Shown piece after piece: positions 43,103 through 53,779 of a stretch of 64,000 nt of DNA. The stretch spans positions 434,001 through 498,000 of the forward strand of contig JAPZLL010000023.1 in NCBI GenBank assembly GCA_036250225.1. The letters run 5' to 3'. Source of the stretch: Cercophora sp. LCS_1 (Eukaryota; Ascomycota; Sordariomycetes; Sordariales; Lasiosphaeriaceae). The notes under the pieces are model-generated. The model did not search any database, was not told the DNA's origin, and saw only the letters and a program-made list of their open reading frames with translations. A program made the translations under genes and the position numbers. Every line of letters begins with the position of its first letter. Position 1 is the stretch's first letter.

Positions 43103-44208
43103 GGGTTGGCAATTTGCTTCTCCAGGGCGTTGAGGTGGCACTGGGAGTCTGCTGGATGGACAATGTTATGATTAAGACACAAAAGTCACGAAGCTATGAT
43201 ACCAGACGTTGAAATAGAAATTGAAGCATCGCATGGGGCTTTGCATAAGCTAACCAAGCTTCAGGTTTCAACTTGCATCTGAACAGCACTGCGTGGCCCG
43301 GGGGATCTGGTTGCCCCAGGGGTAAAGTCGGGTAACTCTGCCTGAGACAGTAACACAGAAGTTGATGCGTAAAATTCAACTTGCACTGCAGTAGAGTTCT
43401 AAGCGTGTTAGTAATGGTTGCTACAGCCTCGTCATCCGCTTCTGTGAGATTCGAGGCTTTTGGTGGGGCCTTGAGAGGTTAGCACCATTATCTGTGCCTT
43501 GGGCCCCAAGCAGGCTGCCAAGGACAATCGCGGGGTTGAAGGTAGCTGTCCGACAACCAACCCTGAAACCACCCAACTTGGACAAAAAAAGAGCTTCATG
43601 TGAAAAAATAAGGCACGTTGACTCGAAAGAGAGTGTTGCACCTTGTTTCCAAGACACAAAAGACTGCATCAAAGGGACTTAATATAATATTTAGTTAGAA
43701 GGAAAATCTTGTATACCTGTTGAGAATACAGTTGTCACTCAGAAATACTTGATCCAGTGTCAACGAATTTAGTGTATAGGCTACTTACGTGTGCGGCCGG
43801 ACCCCTCCTTCATGCCACGAAGATTTGGACAAAAAACTAAAAACACACCGGCATCGCCGTCAGGGTGTTCTCTACCAAGAAAGGATCCATTCGAATTCTA
43901 AAGATGTTTAAGAATCCTTCAGAGGCTAAAACTATCATTTGTAGCGCGCCCAGGTTTTAAATAGACGCCTTCTGAAAATAAGGTTGTCCGTTGCAACAAC
44001 TGCCAGCGACGTGCACGGATTTTTTGGTGCCTTCGGAAGCTCCAGGCAATCATCTAACCTCCGAGAGGGAACCTACCTACCTTCCTGACACCACGCCTCT
44101 CAAACCTTACCCGTTTCCCCAAAGTCTGGGTACTTTCTCCTCCTATTTTTTTTTCGAAATCAACAGAATCTCCTCGTTCAACCAGCGAGAACACCAGTGA
44201 GAACGACA
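43103..44208. other. Intergenic with an AT-rich patch, upstream of UFD2
   Basis: About 1.1 kb between two plus-strand genes. The part 43675-43990 is clearly more AT-rich than its surroundings, including TTAATATAATATTTAG, but shows no transposon remnant or reading frame. The last 100 bp should be the UFD2 leader. No gene is recognised. Confidence 0.45.
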
Positions 44209-47200
44209 ATGGACGCAAATGAGCAACCGCCGGCGGCGCCGGCGGCGACGCCAGACGCGCCCGACCAGGAAACGATGGAACAGATTCGTCGCCGAAGGTT
44301 GGCAAAGCTTGGTGGTCCCTCTCCAGCTTCAGGCGCGTCGCCCAAGCCAGAGTCTGAATCAGCAGCCACGCCGACTAAGGCCCCCGAGAGGGCGAGCGAC
44401 AAGGGCAAAGGCAAGGCCGTCTCGCCAGAGCCACGACCAAAGATCAACATCACGCCAACACCCCAGCAAAGCTCGGCAGCAGGTAGTATTCTTGTCTCAA
44501 GAAAAAGGCCGGCAGAGGCTGATTCGGTCTCAGTGACCCCTCCATACCGAAAGCAAACACCGAGCCAGGAGCCTGTCGCTGATTTTACCGACAGGGTGCT
44601 GCGCAACATCTTCCTAGTCACCGTCGACCCGAACGTCAAGACCGATACCGAGGGCAAGAATAAGCTTACATTCCTGCCAAACCTCAGCCAGGAGCTCGCC
44701 GACGATGGCGCCCCTCTCAAGCTGTCTATCGACAGGCTCGAGGAAGCGATCATGGAATCTGCAACAGCATACCCGCCCGACAAGCCGCTCCTAAACTACC
44801 TCCTCCCCTGCTGGAAGCGTACGATTAAGCATCTGAAGCAAAACAGGGACCCCAAGAAGGAGGAGTTATACAAGGAGGCTAAGCGGCTGTGCTTTGCCAA
44901 CTGCATTTTTGCCCTCAGTATGCCAGAGCTTTTCAGCCGCGAGCCGAACGCACAGCACGATACTCTGGCGCCATATCTTCTCAAGGAGGTAGAGCATGAG
45001 AGCGGGCTGGACATGGACTTTTTCGTCGAGGCTGTTAAGCGCATCACCGAAGACGAGGATGACACGATACTGCCACTCTTCACCAAGGCAATGGTTGAGG
45101 TTAGCGCTAGGTTGGCAAAGATCTCGATGAACGATGACTACAAGCCGTGCGTCAATGTAAGTGTTAAGCTCCGCAATCTGAGGGGTGAGGCTAATTCAGC
45201 AGGCTCTTTTGACATATTCGAGATTTCCGGTGTTGCTCAATGCGTTGGCACAGCATCCGCAGTTCCAGATGGCGGTTTCAACGGCGGCCATCGAGAAGCA
45301 AACCATTCTCGGCCCCTTCTTCCGGATATCTCCCCTGCAGCCAGAGGTTACCATGGTATATTTCAGTGGGCCGAGGACTATGGACAAGGGGCGGATCCAG
45401 ACCTCCCAGAGCGCCCTCCAGATGACGCTCGGCGCCCATCAAAACGACCTCCGAACTATTATCAACGCCTTTGTCCGCGCAGGTCCGCAAGCGAAGTTTA
45501 AGGCTCTCGACTGGTTCGCATACATCATGAACACTAACCACAAGAGGCGAGCTATACAAGTGGACCCTGCGGAGGTTTCGTCGGATGGTTTCATGATGAA
45601 TGTGACAGTTGTTCTGGACTGCCTTTGCGAACCATTTATGGACAACACCTTCTCCAAGATCGATCGGATCGATATCAAGTACTTCAGGAGAAGCCCAAGG
45701 CTAGATATCAAGGACGAAACCAAGCTCAACGCCGATCAATCTCGGTCCGACGCGTTTTACGCCAACAATGTGGATAAAGAGCCTAACAACTTCATCACGG
45801 AGATCTTCTTCCTGACTCTGGCGGCCCACCATTACGGAAGCGAGGCCACGAATTCCAAGATAAAGTCGATGGATAAGGATATCAAATATCTGGAGAAGAA
45901 TATCGGTCTCATTGAAGCCGAGCGTGTTAAGATGGCGAACTCGCCCGACCAACTCCGCCGCCTCGATGTTGCCCTGCAGAGACACATTGCCGTTCTTGAG
46001 AAATCGATCGCGATGAAATACTCGATCGAGGGCGTACTGTTGGACACGAAGATGCAAAGCCGGTCACTCCTCTTCATGAAGTATGTGACTATTTGGCTCC
46101 TCAGGGTTGCCAGCCAGAGCGATTACAAGCCAGGGCAAGCACTCAGGCTGCCCTTGCCTGCAAACCAACCGGAGGAACTCAGCTGCCTTCCAGAATACGC
46201 CCTACAAGATATTGTTGACAACTTCAAGTTCGTTTTCCGGCATATACCGCAGATCATTGTATCGGCAGTTGGCGATGAGACGATTGCTCTCTGCATCGCG
46301 TTTTTGGAGTCATCGGAATACGTCAAAAATCCGTATCTGAAATCCTCCTTGGTTTCGCTTCTGTTCCATGGAACGTGGCCAACGTACCACCTTAAGAAGG
46401 GAGTACTTGGAGACATCATGACGAGCACGAGATTCGCCAACGATTACCTCCTCCACGCGTTGATGAAGTTTTATATCGAATGCGAGTCGACCGGTGTGAG
46501 CACGCAATTCTACGATAAATTCAACATCCGCTACGAGATCTTCCAGGTGATCAAGTGTATATGGTCGAACCCGCTCTACAGCCGTCAGTTGACGCAGTCT
46601 AGCAAGTAAGTTCCGTGTCTTGTACATTCCCCGTGCGTCCTTTATACTTCTGCATGCATTGTTTCGTATTTATAAGCCTCGATGTGGTTTCGATAAGCCT
46701 CCCTGTATTTCTACAGGCCTCCTGTACTTTTCATACACTTCCATGTGTACAGCCACGTGTGTTTTGTACTAACCAACGCCCTAGGACTAATCGGCCATTC
46801 TTCATCCGGTTCGTCAATCTTCTGACCAACGATGCGACATACGTGCTCGATGAAGGACTTGGCAAATTCCCCAAAATTCACGAGCTCCAGCAAAAGCTCC
46901 GAGACCCTACTCTAAGCCAAGAGGACCGCGGCAAGATTGAGGAGGAGCTTCGTACGGCTGAAGGACAAGCCACGTCGTTCATGCAACTAGTCAATGAAAC
47001 AGTCAGCATGATGTGCCTCTTCACTAGCACGCTGGGCGAAGCCTTCACCATGCCTGAGATTGTTCACCGCCTGGCCGGCATGTTAGACTACAACCTTGAG
47101 ATCCTGACCGGCCCCAAGTCTAGGACGCTCAAGGTGGACAACCCGGAGAAGTACTATTTCAATCCCAAGGCGCTCCTCCCAGAGATTGTCGACATCTATC

Positions 47201-47679
47201 TCAACCTTGGATCGAGCCCCGCCTTCGTCGAGGCAGTTGCCAGCGATGGGCGCTCGTACAAGCCGCAGACCATGGAGGCGACCAGAATGATCCTCAACTC
47301 AAAACATCTCAAAAACCCGGACGAAATCCTGGCCTGGGACGCGTTGTGTAAAAAGTTCGAGACCACAAAGCAGGCATTGGATGAGGCCGAGGCCGATTAC
47401 GACGATGCGCCGCCCGAGTTTGAGGACGAGTTGATGGGAATCTTGATGTCGGATCCCGTCATCCTGCCGTCAAAGCACATCTTGGACCGCTCCACCATTG
47501 TGCAGCATCTACTTTCTGACCCCAAGGACCCTTACACTCGCCAACCCATGACGATCGACGATGTGGTGCCGGACGATGAACTCCGCCAGAGGATCGAGAA
47601 ATGGAAGGAGGAGCGTAGAGGGGCCGCCAGGTTGGCGCGAGAGGCGGCGGCGGCAGAGAAGATGGACACGACGGAGTAG
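44209..47679 (+). CDS. UFD2: U-box ubiquitin ligase (E4) UFD2
   Basis: Ubiquitin chain-elongation factor that works with the Cdc48 ATPase to extend chains on substrates and pass them to the proteasome. Exons are 44209-45156, 45200-46605 and 46785-47679, giving 1082 residues. The N-terminal 110 residues are disordered and contain the MEQIRRRRLAKLGG motif typical of fungal UFD2. The long alpha-helical core follows, with landmarks KQTILGPFFRISPLQPEVT and FVNLLTNDATYVLDEGL. The U box is at the C-terminus: PPEFEDELMGILMSDPVILP, then RSTIVQHLL and DPYTRQPM. The second intron, 179 nt, is longer than usual. The first acceptor is a tandem CAGCAG, so one Gln can be included or left out. A GC-rich trinucleotide patch encodes the Ala/Pro run near the start. 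Confidence 0.94.
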
Positions 47680-48132
47680 GAATTTGACTGTGGGGCTGCG
47701 GTGCCTTTTTCTTTGAATTTACGACGTTGAGGACATAGATTCCAGGGATCGGAGTTTTACGCATTGAGCTGATGGGCTGGGAACTGTTGTGTATATTTAC
47801 GAGTGTTGATGACAGCTTTTTACGTGGGCTCAGCATTGAACAACATGTTTTCTTTTTACTGAATAGGCTATTTGAAAACTGCCAGGCAAGTACCACATTT
47901 GGAGGCTTACTACTTAAAAAGATGAGAGTTGGCCTGACATTCCAGGGTGTCGAATATTCCAAGCGCCAATGGGTATTCCAGAAACCTTGACATTTTCCAC
48001 CCAGCAATATGTATATTCTCTCTCCGCGTATTGAAATGAGACCCCGCACCATCAAGCAAAGTGTACAACTTGTTTCCAACAAGGTTCCCTGTACTCATTC
48101 CAATCATAGCCTCATACAACTCATGAACAATC
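47680..48132. other. Convergent 3' region, UFD2 and calpain gene
   Basis: Expected 3' untranslated regions of the two converging genes; moderately AT-rich, with no frame or RNA gene recognised. Confidence 0.45.
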
Positions 48133-50772
48133 CTACATGGTAGCGCCAACAGCCTTTGCGTCGACTACGAGACTCGCAGCCTCCTCGGTGGTCTTGGGCT
48201 CGGCAAGGTACACCGTGACCTCAGGATCCCTAGCGTAAACGCGCAATCCCATCACGCAGACGGCGTTCCATGGAGTCCGACCCTCGGGGTCTGCCACGGG
48301 AGGCACCTCCTCGGGCTTCTCTTCCTCTTCATCCTCTTCATCCTCTTCCTCTTCCTCCTCCTCGGCCGCAGGCTGCGGCTGGTCGCCCTGCACCGTCGAG
48401 TCTGGGGTGTTGGCATCGGGGGTTGAGCTGGTGGAGGACTTGTCGTCCGCCTTCGGAGCGACATCTTCCTTCTTGTCCTCCTTCTTGTCCTCCTTCTTGT
48501 CCTCGGTCTTTTCGTCTTTCTTTTCTTCCTTCTTCTTCTCCTCCTTTGAGGGCTCCTCGGACTTGGCTTCCACAGCGTCCTCAAACTTTTCGTCCTTGTC
48601 CTCATCTTTCTCGTCGTCCTTCTTCTCCTCCGTCTTGGTCTCCGTCTTGGTCTCTGTTCCCTTGCCGTCGCTGATAGTGACGGTGTTGGTCACGGTGATG
48701 TTGGTGGCCGCCGCCTTCTTGGCCTTTTCCTTCTCGCGCCTCTTCTTGGCCTTTTCTTTCTCCTTCTTCTCCTTCTGCTTGCGCTTCTTTTCTTCCTCCT
48801 TCCTCTTTGCCTCCTGCTTCTTCTTGCTCACAATGTCGTCCTCGTCGGGAATGCCTCCCTTGGCATGGGCAAGATCGTACTGCATGCCGACCTGGCGGAG
48901 CTTGGTAGGGTTCTTGTCGGCCCACTCCTTGACCACATCCTCGACCATCTTTCCGCCGGAATACCGGGTTGCCGTGATCTTGGGGAGAACCTCGTACTTG
49001 CCGGGCTCGAGTTCGATCTCGCAAGACACGGAGCGGTTCTCCCAGTCGTGCACAGGGCGGACACGGCAGATGACTTCGTTGCTGCCGGCCTCTTGGAGGA
49101 GGAAATGCAGGGCGAACTCGTACTGGCCCTCGAATCCAACAAAGTAGCGCTCGTCAAGCTGGCTCAGCACAATGACGACCGTCCCGGCTTTCTTGATCTC
49201 GACGACAAACTTCTTGTTCAGATAGCCCGAGACCCAGCCGACGTTGACGGCGGAGAATTGCTGCACAACCTGCCAGCTCGCGTCAAATAGTCTGGTGCGA
49301 TGGAGGAACTTGAACGTCTCCAGGACGTCCTTGTACGACATCCAGAAAACGCCATCGTCGCCAAAGGTGTGGTTGAGTTTCTTGAGCCAATAGGGCGTCC
49401 ACTCCTTGCTTCCATCGCTCCATGGCCCGTTCCATTCGCCGACGCCGTTGGACGCTCTCTCGCCCCACGGGTTCCGGACTTGAACCAGACGGATCTTGTT
49501 CCCATCCTCGTCGACTTCCTCAACCGCCTTGAGGACCGAGTACGCGTGGCCAAGAGCCAAACCGCCCTTGGTCCAATCCCAACCGGTACCAAGCGCCGAC
49601 AGAGCAAACACAAACTCGCCGTCGGCGTTGACCAGCTCCTTCCAGAGCTTATCCTTGCGCAGCACCCGGTTCGTGACAATCGTGGTGGAAACGCCACCCG
49701 TCATATCCTCAACCGCCTCGCCAGGATATCCACCGGAAATAGCCTCGTAGTCATTGTGCACCTTGGCATACGCCTTCTCCAGCAGCGGCAGCCACGTCTC
49801 GTTGGGATCCGCGCAGTTGGCAAAGTACAGCGCCTCGGAGCCCGTCTGATTGCGCTTGCGATACTCGCGCGCCCGCTTGCCGGTGGAATCGTACGTGTCG
49901 CTGTAGAAATCGAAATCCTGCCAGAGCAGATACAGACTATCATCCACAACAGTGCTGATCCACTCGCCGTCGCGGTAAAACACGAAGCCGTAGACGCCGA
50001 CCTCCTCATCCCGCTTGACGCACACCTTATCCATCAGGTCCTTGCGGTGGGCAATCGTCGCCACGGCCGCGAGCCACCAGCAGTCGCCGTTACCGCCCTG
50101 CTTGATGTCCGACGACGAGTAGCCGTCGACCGTAAACTTGGGCGACTCAAAGATCCAGTCGAGCCGATGGATCGAGCCGGGACTGTACTGCTCGCCGCAT
50201 TCGACGCCGTGTCGTCGCGAGGCACTCGACTCGACGCCTCCTCTGCCTCGTGCCCTGACTGGACCACCATTTGGTTTTCCTCCTCTGGTCTCGAGCTTCC
50301 CCCTGTTCTCAGGCGTCACAACGTCCTTTTCGAGAACACCATCTGGCAACCCCTTCTTGGTCGCTTCAACATTCCCACCACCCTCCTCAAAATTCCACTC
50401 CGGGTCAACCGGCTCCTCCCGAATCAAGCCATTCAAACAGTTATTGTTCCAATCGCTCTCAATATCGAAATCGGGATCCGTGAATTTCTCGTTCGTTCGG
50501 CTACACTCGCGAACGATCCGTGCCACCTTTTCGCGACATTCCTTTGCTGCAGCCTCGTAGCTCTCAGCCGCGTTGCGCGCCGAGTGGGCGCCGTCGCGCG
50601 GGAGATGCGGCGGGAGGAGCGAGTTGTAGAGCTCGCGCGGGAAGATGGAGGTTACTTTGCCGGGTTTCTTGGTGAAGAACTTGTCCCAGAATTCGGAGAC
50701 GAGTTCTTGCGGGGTTTTGGAGAAGTCTTTTGGGGTGGTGACGGCGGGGGCGGGGGGTGGGGGGGCTGCCAT
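48133..50772 (-). CDS. Calpain-like cysteine protease (family C2)
   Basis: Cytosolic papain-fold protease of the calpain family; calcium dependence and substrates are unknown for this fungal type. It is a single exon of 879 residues from the ATG at 50772; an in-frame ATG at 50811 would add 13 residues. The catalytic Cys231 lies in QGGNGDCWWLAAVATIA, the histidine in GLALGHAYSVLKA and the asparagine in VRNPWGERA, so the triad is intact. A C2-like beta domain follows, from FVVEIKKAGTVVIVLSQLDE to about residue 645. The next 190 residues are extremely charged: a Lys/Arg/Glu helix, then Lys/Glu/Asp repeats including three exact EDKK units, then an acidic run. The last 50 residues return to a folded-looking segment, WNAVCVMGLRVYARDPEVTV. 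It lacks the MIT domain of palB/Rim13. Confidence 0.9.
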   Translation of the reverse strand: MAAPPPPAPAVTTPKDFSKTPQELVSEFWDKFFTKKPGKVTSIFPRELYNSLLPPHLPRDGAHSARNAAESYEAAAKECREKVARIVRECSRTNEKFTDPDFDIESDWNNNCLNGLIREEPVDPEWNFEEGGGNVEATKKGLPDGVLEKDVVTPENRGKLETRGGKPNGGPVRARGRGGVESSASRRHGVECGEQYSPGSIHRLDWIFESPKFTVDGYSSSDIKQGGNGDCWWLAAVATIAHRKDLMDKVCVKRDEEVGVYGFVFYRDGEWISTVVDDSLYLLWQDFDFYSDTYDSTGKRAREYRKRNQTGSEALYFANCADPNETWLPLLEKAYAKVHNDYEAISGGYPGEAVEDMTGGVSTTIVTNRVLRKDKLWKELVNADGEFVFALSALGTGWDWTKGGLALGHAYSVLKAVEEVDEDGNKIRLVQVRNPWGERASNGVGEWNGPWSDGSKEWTPYWLKKLNHTFGDDGVFWMSYKDVLETFKFLHRTRLFDASWQVVQQFSAVNVGWVSGYLNKKFVVEIKKAGTVVIVLSQLDERYFVGFEGQYEFALHFLLQEAGSNEVICRVRPVHDWENRSVSCEIELEPGKYEVLPKITATRYSGGKMVEDVVKEWADKNPTKLRQVGMQYDLAHAKGGIPDEDDIVSKKKQEAKRKEEEKKRKQKEKKEKEKAKKRREKEKAKKAAATNITVTNTVTISDGKGTETKTETKTEEKKDDEKDEDKDEKFEDAVEAKSEEPSKEEKKKEEKKDEKTEDKKEDKKEDKKEDVAPKADDKSSTSSTPDANTPDSTVQGDQPQPAAEEEEEEEDEEDEEEEKPEEVPPVADPEGRTPWNAVCVMGLRVYARDPEVTVYLAEPKTTEEAASLVVDAKAVGATM
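48469..48504. repeat. Three exact copies of a 12-nt tandem repeat inside the calpain gene
   Basis: The unit CTTCTTGTCCTC occurs three times without a break and encodes EDKK on the minus strand. It sits in a longer Lys/Glu/Asp-rich tract (about 48320-48840), which is prone to length change by slippage in multiples of three bases. Confidence 0.85.
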
Positions 50773-51785
50773 TGCGATTGTAGGACGTGGTGTGGTCAGG
50801 TAGGTAAGCAAGTGATACTGGTAGATAGATGGGGAGGATAGTCTCGGCTGGGAAATGTAGAGAAGGGAACTGGTATCATGGATTTGAAACCCTGGGGAGA
50901 GGAAGAGACTCCCATATAAATGTCAGCTTTCGCTCACGCCCACCTCCTCGGCACGATAGGTTGGTTCATGGGTTCATTCATGGAGGGGTGTAGCACCAAG
51001 GCAACCACCATTCCCCCCCCCTCTCCCCACCCTTCATCCTCCTCTGTGCTACACAAGTACCTTACCGCATGTATCATGTATCTCCCAGGATTCCGCATAC
51101 CTTTTTGCCGCGGGGTCTTGTGTGGAGCGAGGGGCTGAACTGGCGATGCTCAGCGTGAGGTTGGGATGAAGCAACGCCAAACACCAACGAACGGTGTGGA
51201 TGGGTAGGTACCTCGAGGGGTTCTGGGGCCGGCCGGGGTGGTCGGTGCGGCGCATGCCTGGGGTGGATCAGACCGCATAACGCCCAATCAACCTCCCCCG
51301 CGCATGCTTTGCTGGTCTCAGCCCATCTGCAGTCATCCTGCAGCTAAAACCCCTAAAAACGATGTCCCAACCTCGACTTTTTCTTTGGGCTTGGGATGTT
51401 GTCCACTGTGAGTTGTCTGAAACTAGGCTGATGCTACGCTCAAGAAGAATACCATATGCAGCTGCTAGAATTGGCCCTTCGTATTCACTTTGTGCTGATG
51501 TGATGTTATCCTGCCACTATGATTTACAACACTTTGGCCACACCACCTTTTTTTTTTTTTTTTTTTTTTTTTTTCATATCAGGGCAATTTGACATCAACA
51601 GGCTGAAACACTTCTATGTGATGCCAACACAGTGGCTGCATCTTCAATCTGGGGGCTGTATACAAGTATTTCTACCCGTCGGCGTTTTCTCCCCTTTACA
51701 CTTACCGTCCTCTTGCATAGGGAACATTCGCCTAGCAAGGCTGCATCCCTCACATAGGTACCAAACGGTTAACCCGGCACACACA
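50773..51785. other. Intergenic, calpain promoter side and downstream of GH30
   Basis: Both neighbours are on the minus strand. The left part should contain the calpain promoter, including a C-rich tract at about 51011-51025. A long poly-T run lies at 51548-51574. No gene is recognised. Confidence 0.45.
51548..51574 (+). repeat. Poly-T tract of 27 bases
   Basis: An uninterrupted run of 27 T residues, the longest homopolymer in the window. Lengths of such tracts are often wrong in assemblies and vary between strains. It lies about 210 bp beyond the GH30 stop codon, so on the transcribed strand it would read as poly-A. Confidence 0.9.
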
Positions 51786-53345
51786 TCATGCACCGTCCCT
51801 GATCACTAATACGCTTACCAAACCCCGCGCAGGAACAACAACAGCGTCAGCTTCCACCGGTGCCATATCCCGCCCCTCATCAGTAGCCCAAACCTTTTGT
51901 TTATTACCGATCGCCTTGATGCCCGAAATGGACACCCCCGTTGGCGTCGCAGACGTGTTGATGATATTAACCACGACACTCCCGTCAGCACCACTGTTGA
52001 CAAATGCGGTTACTCGCAGACGAGGATCCGACGAGGTAACGCCGATGCGGGTTGCACCCGGCCGTATGAGGCGCGAGTAGTGCGCAAAGGCCCAGAAGCG
52101 TTTGGCGACCTGGTAGGATGTGTCATCGACGAGGATGAGCTTCTCGTTGTTGTTATTGTTGGTGACGGGGTCCTGGGTGGCGACCCACCAGAGGTAGGCC
52201 GAGACGTTACCGGTGGTGAGGGCCGTGTGGATGTGGTTTGCCCAGGTATCTTACATCATTTTTTGTTAGAAAGAGTATGGGATGGAAAAGGGGGCGAACT
52301 CACAACCGTCGCCTGATCGGCCCGTGGTGTACCAGTCCGTTGCCCACCGGCCTGAGAGATCAGAGAACTCTGTTTCCCACACTTTGTTCTTGGTCGGCTG
52401 GGGACTGTCGATGGCAGAGGAGTATGGATGTGATGTGATCACGCCGATTAATGGTTCTACTCCTTCGGCAACCAGGTCTTTTGTCATGTTGATTTGTGCT
52501 TTCCAACCGGTTGCGTCGCAGCAGGTGATGTGGACGTGGCCGAGGTTGGCCTTTTCAAGAGTCGGATGGAGCACACGGATGAACGAGGCCGACTGACGGC
52601 CGTTGGAGAGCATCGAGGCGTACGAGGTGCTGAAATCGGGCTCGTTGAGGAAACCAATGTGTGTTACGTTGACGCCGGATTCGCCGTAAAACTGGATGTA
52701 CTTGACGAGGTAATCGGCGTAGGCCTGTCTCCAGTCTCCGGTGGTGCAGTTTGTGCCGGGAACGCCGCAGAGGTGACCACCGTTGGAGTCACGGTTGTTG
52801 GTTTTCATGAAGCCCGGCGCGGACCAAGCGTTACCGTAGAACGTTTTGACGCCGTATTTGACCTAGAGAATTAGGCCCTGTGACAATTACGCGGTGGACA
52901 AAACACCTACAGCTTGCTGCGAGACCCAGAGCTGACCCGAGTCTTTCCCGTCCCTTCATGGTGTTAGCCTAACCTCCTGATTTGTTGATAAGAGAACACA
53001 CCAAACATATTCTGGCTTCGCATCCGGACTCCCTGGACTACGCGGCAAATGCGTGTTCATCCAGTCCAAAGAACTGTTTGGCGAACTGCCAATGCCATTA
53101 CGGACGATCGAGAAGCCAGCGCCAGAGGTAGTGTTGAACAAGAGGTCAACAAGCTGCGACCGTTTCGGCTCCGGTAGATTGTAGATGTTATATGCCCGTT
53201 GAAAGGCCTCGCTGAACCCAAAACCGTCAATTGTTTGGAACTTTTGATTTAGATCGACTGTCAGTGTCACCGTGCTGTTGCTCTGGCGCCCTGCTAGAGG
53301 GAGGGAAATCGCCGCGGCGGCGCTGACCACATTGTGGAGATACAT
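51786..53345 (-). CDS. Secreted glycoside hydrolase family 30 enzyme
   Basis: Secreted beta-glycosidase of family GH30, which in fungi includes xylanases, beta-1,6-galactanases and beta-1,6-glucanases that act on plant or fungal wall polymers. Exons are 53345-53002, 52953-52911, 52862-52304 and 52249-51786, with introns of 48, 48 and 54 nt, giving 469 residues. The second exon is 43 nt; using the acceptor after CCATGAAG restores the conserved WDGKDSGQLW. Residues 1-19 form a signal peptide. The acid/base is Glu203 in GFLNEPDF and the likely nucleophile Glu294 in VWETEFSDLSG. AWSAPGFMKTN is the conserved strand before the active site. The C-terminal beta domain ends VSVLVIRDGA. Several N-glycosylation sites are visible. 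The subfamily, and hence the substrate, cannot be set from sequence alone. Confidence 0.9.
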
Positions 53346-53779
53346 CTTGTCCTCGACATAGGATGAACAACGCGCTGGTAAAAGCTTGTCCTCGGAGATT
53401 TCCCATCGTGTTATGTATTCGCCCTAGAGCCATGGTTGGGACGCGTCAATAATATGGGTAAATTTTTCACTCGATCGACCGCGTTGAGTGATGATGAGGG
53501 GCGTACTTTGTCCCGTTCCTGGAGCGGGTAGATCATCTATGCGAATCGAAGCCACTGGCCGGGTGCCTGGCTAATACCCGGGCCGCAAAGTCAAGCTCTT
53601 TCTTGCGGGGCCCTCTTGTAGATCAACTCAGGATCCGCGCCTATAAGACACTGACGGAGGGGCAGATGGCCGGAGGAATGGGCTCTCAATCGGGGGATTT
53701 TCTTTCTGTCAAGAGAAGGCAGAAACTGCCGGTTTCCGTACCAATGACAAGGGCTGGAACATTACAACAACCCAGAAGC
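53346..53779. other. Intergenic, GH30 promoter and 3' end of HET gene
   Basis: A 434-bp gap between two minus-strand genes, expected to contain the GH30 promoter and the 3' region of the HET gene. GCGGGGCCC-like GC-rich patches occur; CreA-type sites were not assigned with confidence. Confidence 0.35.

Noticed and set aside
43675..43990. Possible RIP-degraded transposon
   Set aside because: The patch is AT-rich but only about 300 bp long, with no terminal repeats, target-site duplication or transposase trace.
48317..48504. CRISPR-like or satellite repeat
   Set aside because: The short tandem units are coding repeats for Lys/Glu/Asp in the calpain gene; there are no spacers and the organism is eukaryotic.
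49300..50841. 513-codon plus-strand frame
   Set aside because: Antisense of the calpain gene, which has an intact catalytic triad on the minus strand; long antisense frames are expected with this codon bias.
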